Source: Arthrobacter sp. KBS0703 (GTDB lineage: Bacteria > Actinomycetota > Actinomycetes > Actinomycetales > Micrococcaceae). From it: 64,000 nt of DNA. Made by a program: the position numbers and the translations under genes. The notes beneath the pieces were generated by a model, which was not told the origin of the DNA, searched no databases, and saw only the letters and a program-made list of their open reading frames with translations. The DNA lies in NCBI RefSeq assembly GCF_002008315.2, contig NZ_MVDG02000001.1:4278001-4342000 (forward strand), written 5' to 3'. Shown piece by piece: positions 63,893 to 64,000 of the stretch. Position 1 is the stretch's first letter; each line of letters begins with the position of its first letter.

Positions 63893-64000
63893 ATGACCGG
63901 TTCAAGAGATCCGGCTGCGCCCGGCCAGCGGTTCACGGTGGCCGGTCCTGAAGCGGCCGGTCCTGCCGCGCCAGTTCCTGAAGCGTCCGGTCCTGCACCG
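63893..64000 (+). CDS. Start of a gene running off the window
   Basis: ATG at 63893 opens a frame that stays open to the end: MTGSRDPAAPGQRF, then Pro/Ala/Gly-rich sequence with repeated AGP(E/A)A units. A G-run precedes the start. Such low-complexity N-termini are common in actinobacterial membrane or regulatory proteins; nothing more can be said. Confidence 0.4.
   Translation, partial: MTGSRDPAAPGQRFTVAGPEAAGPAAPVPEASGPAP

Noticed and set aside
63712..63936. Minus-strand ORFs reading into the adapter at 63.7 kb
   Set aside because: They end in the adapter-derived peptides CLLYTSRCV or SLIHI and overlap a plus-strand gene start.

Overview
The window is high-GC actinobacterial DNA, best matched by a soil Arthrobacter/Pseudarthrobacter-type member of the Micrococcaceae. 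The evidence is strong G/C third-position bias, GTG and TTG starts, a dnaK-grpE-dnaJ-hspR operon with HAIR operators, and dense catabolic and transport gene content. It is draft assembly. Four copies of a palindromic Tn5 mosaic-end adapter (the Nextera mate-pair junction) lie at about 19.68, 22.62, 57.35 and 63.69 kb, each inside a gene. At least eleven apparent frameshifts, most of them at G or C runs, break otherwise intact genes.

Layout. 0-8 kb: cardiolipin synthase, a kinase-PabB locus, a low-molecular-weight phosphatase, a LysE exporter, a methyltransferase, an APC permease and a MarR regulator. 8-16 kb: an MMPL exporter under the divergent MarR, an NAD(P)-binding oxidoreductase with a divergent TetR, a carbohydrate ABC transporter behind a LacI-type operator, and an acidic repeat protein. 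16-20.6 kb: the heat-shock operon. 20.7-31 kb: a PEP-synthase-like enzyme, a 2-hydroxyacid dehydrogenase, a tctCBA tricarboxylate transporter with a universal stress protein, and a glutamine synthetase-like plus amidohydrolase pair.

31-39 kb: a less GC-rich catabolic island (judged by eye) with an SDR dehydrogenase, an archaeal-type triose-phosphate isomerase, a sugar-phosphate isomerase/epimerase, an FGGY kinase and a YjbQ protein, divergent from a LysR regulator and an APC permease. It is followed by gene remnants. 39-43 kb: a MatC-like carrier and a PrpF-family isomerase with a LysR regulator. 43-48 kb: a heme-oxygenase-like diiron protein with a CDGSH Fe-S protein and small unknown proteins, then a TetR regulator, a zinc ribbon and an AlkD-like glycosylase. 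48-53.7 kb: a CitA/CitB-type two-component system, a second adenylate kinase, a MarR/MFS drug-export pair and a 46-residue small ORF.

53.7-61 kb: the most coherent system. A FadR-type regulator is divergent from an MFS transporter followed by genes matching LerK, DerI, LerI, OiaC and ApnO. In pathway order (ApnO, OiaC, LerK, LerI, DerI) these would take D-apionate, the acid of the plant-wall branched sugar apiose, to D-erythrose 4-phosphate. 61-64 kb: a decayed hydrolase, a SulP transporter fused to a beta-carbonic anhydrase (with four frameshifts), the last adapter junction and the start of another gene. No tRNA, rRNA, CRISPR array, prophage or genuine insertion sequence was seen.
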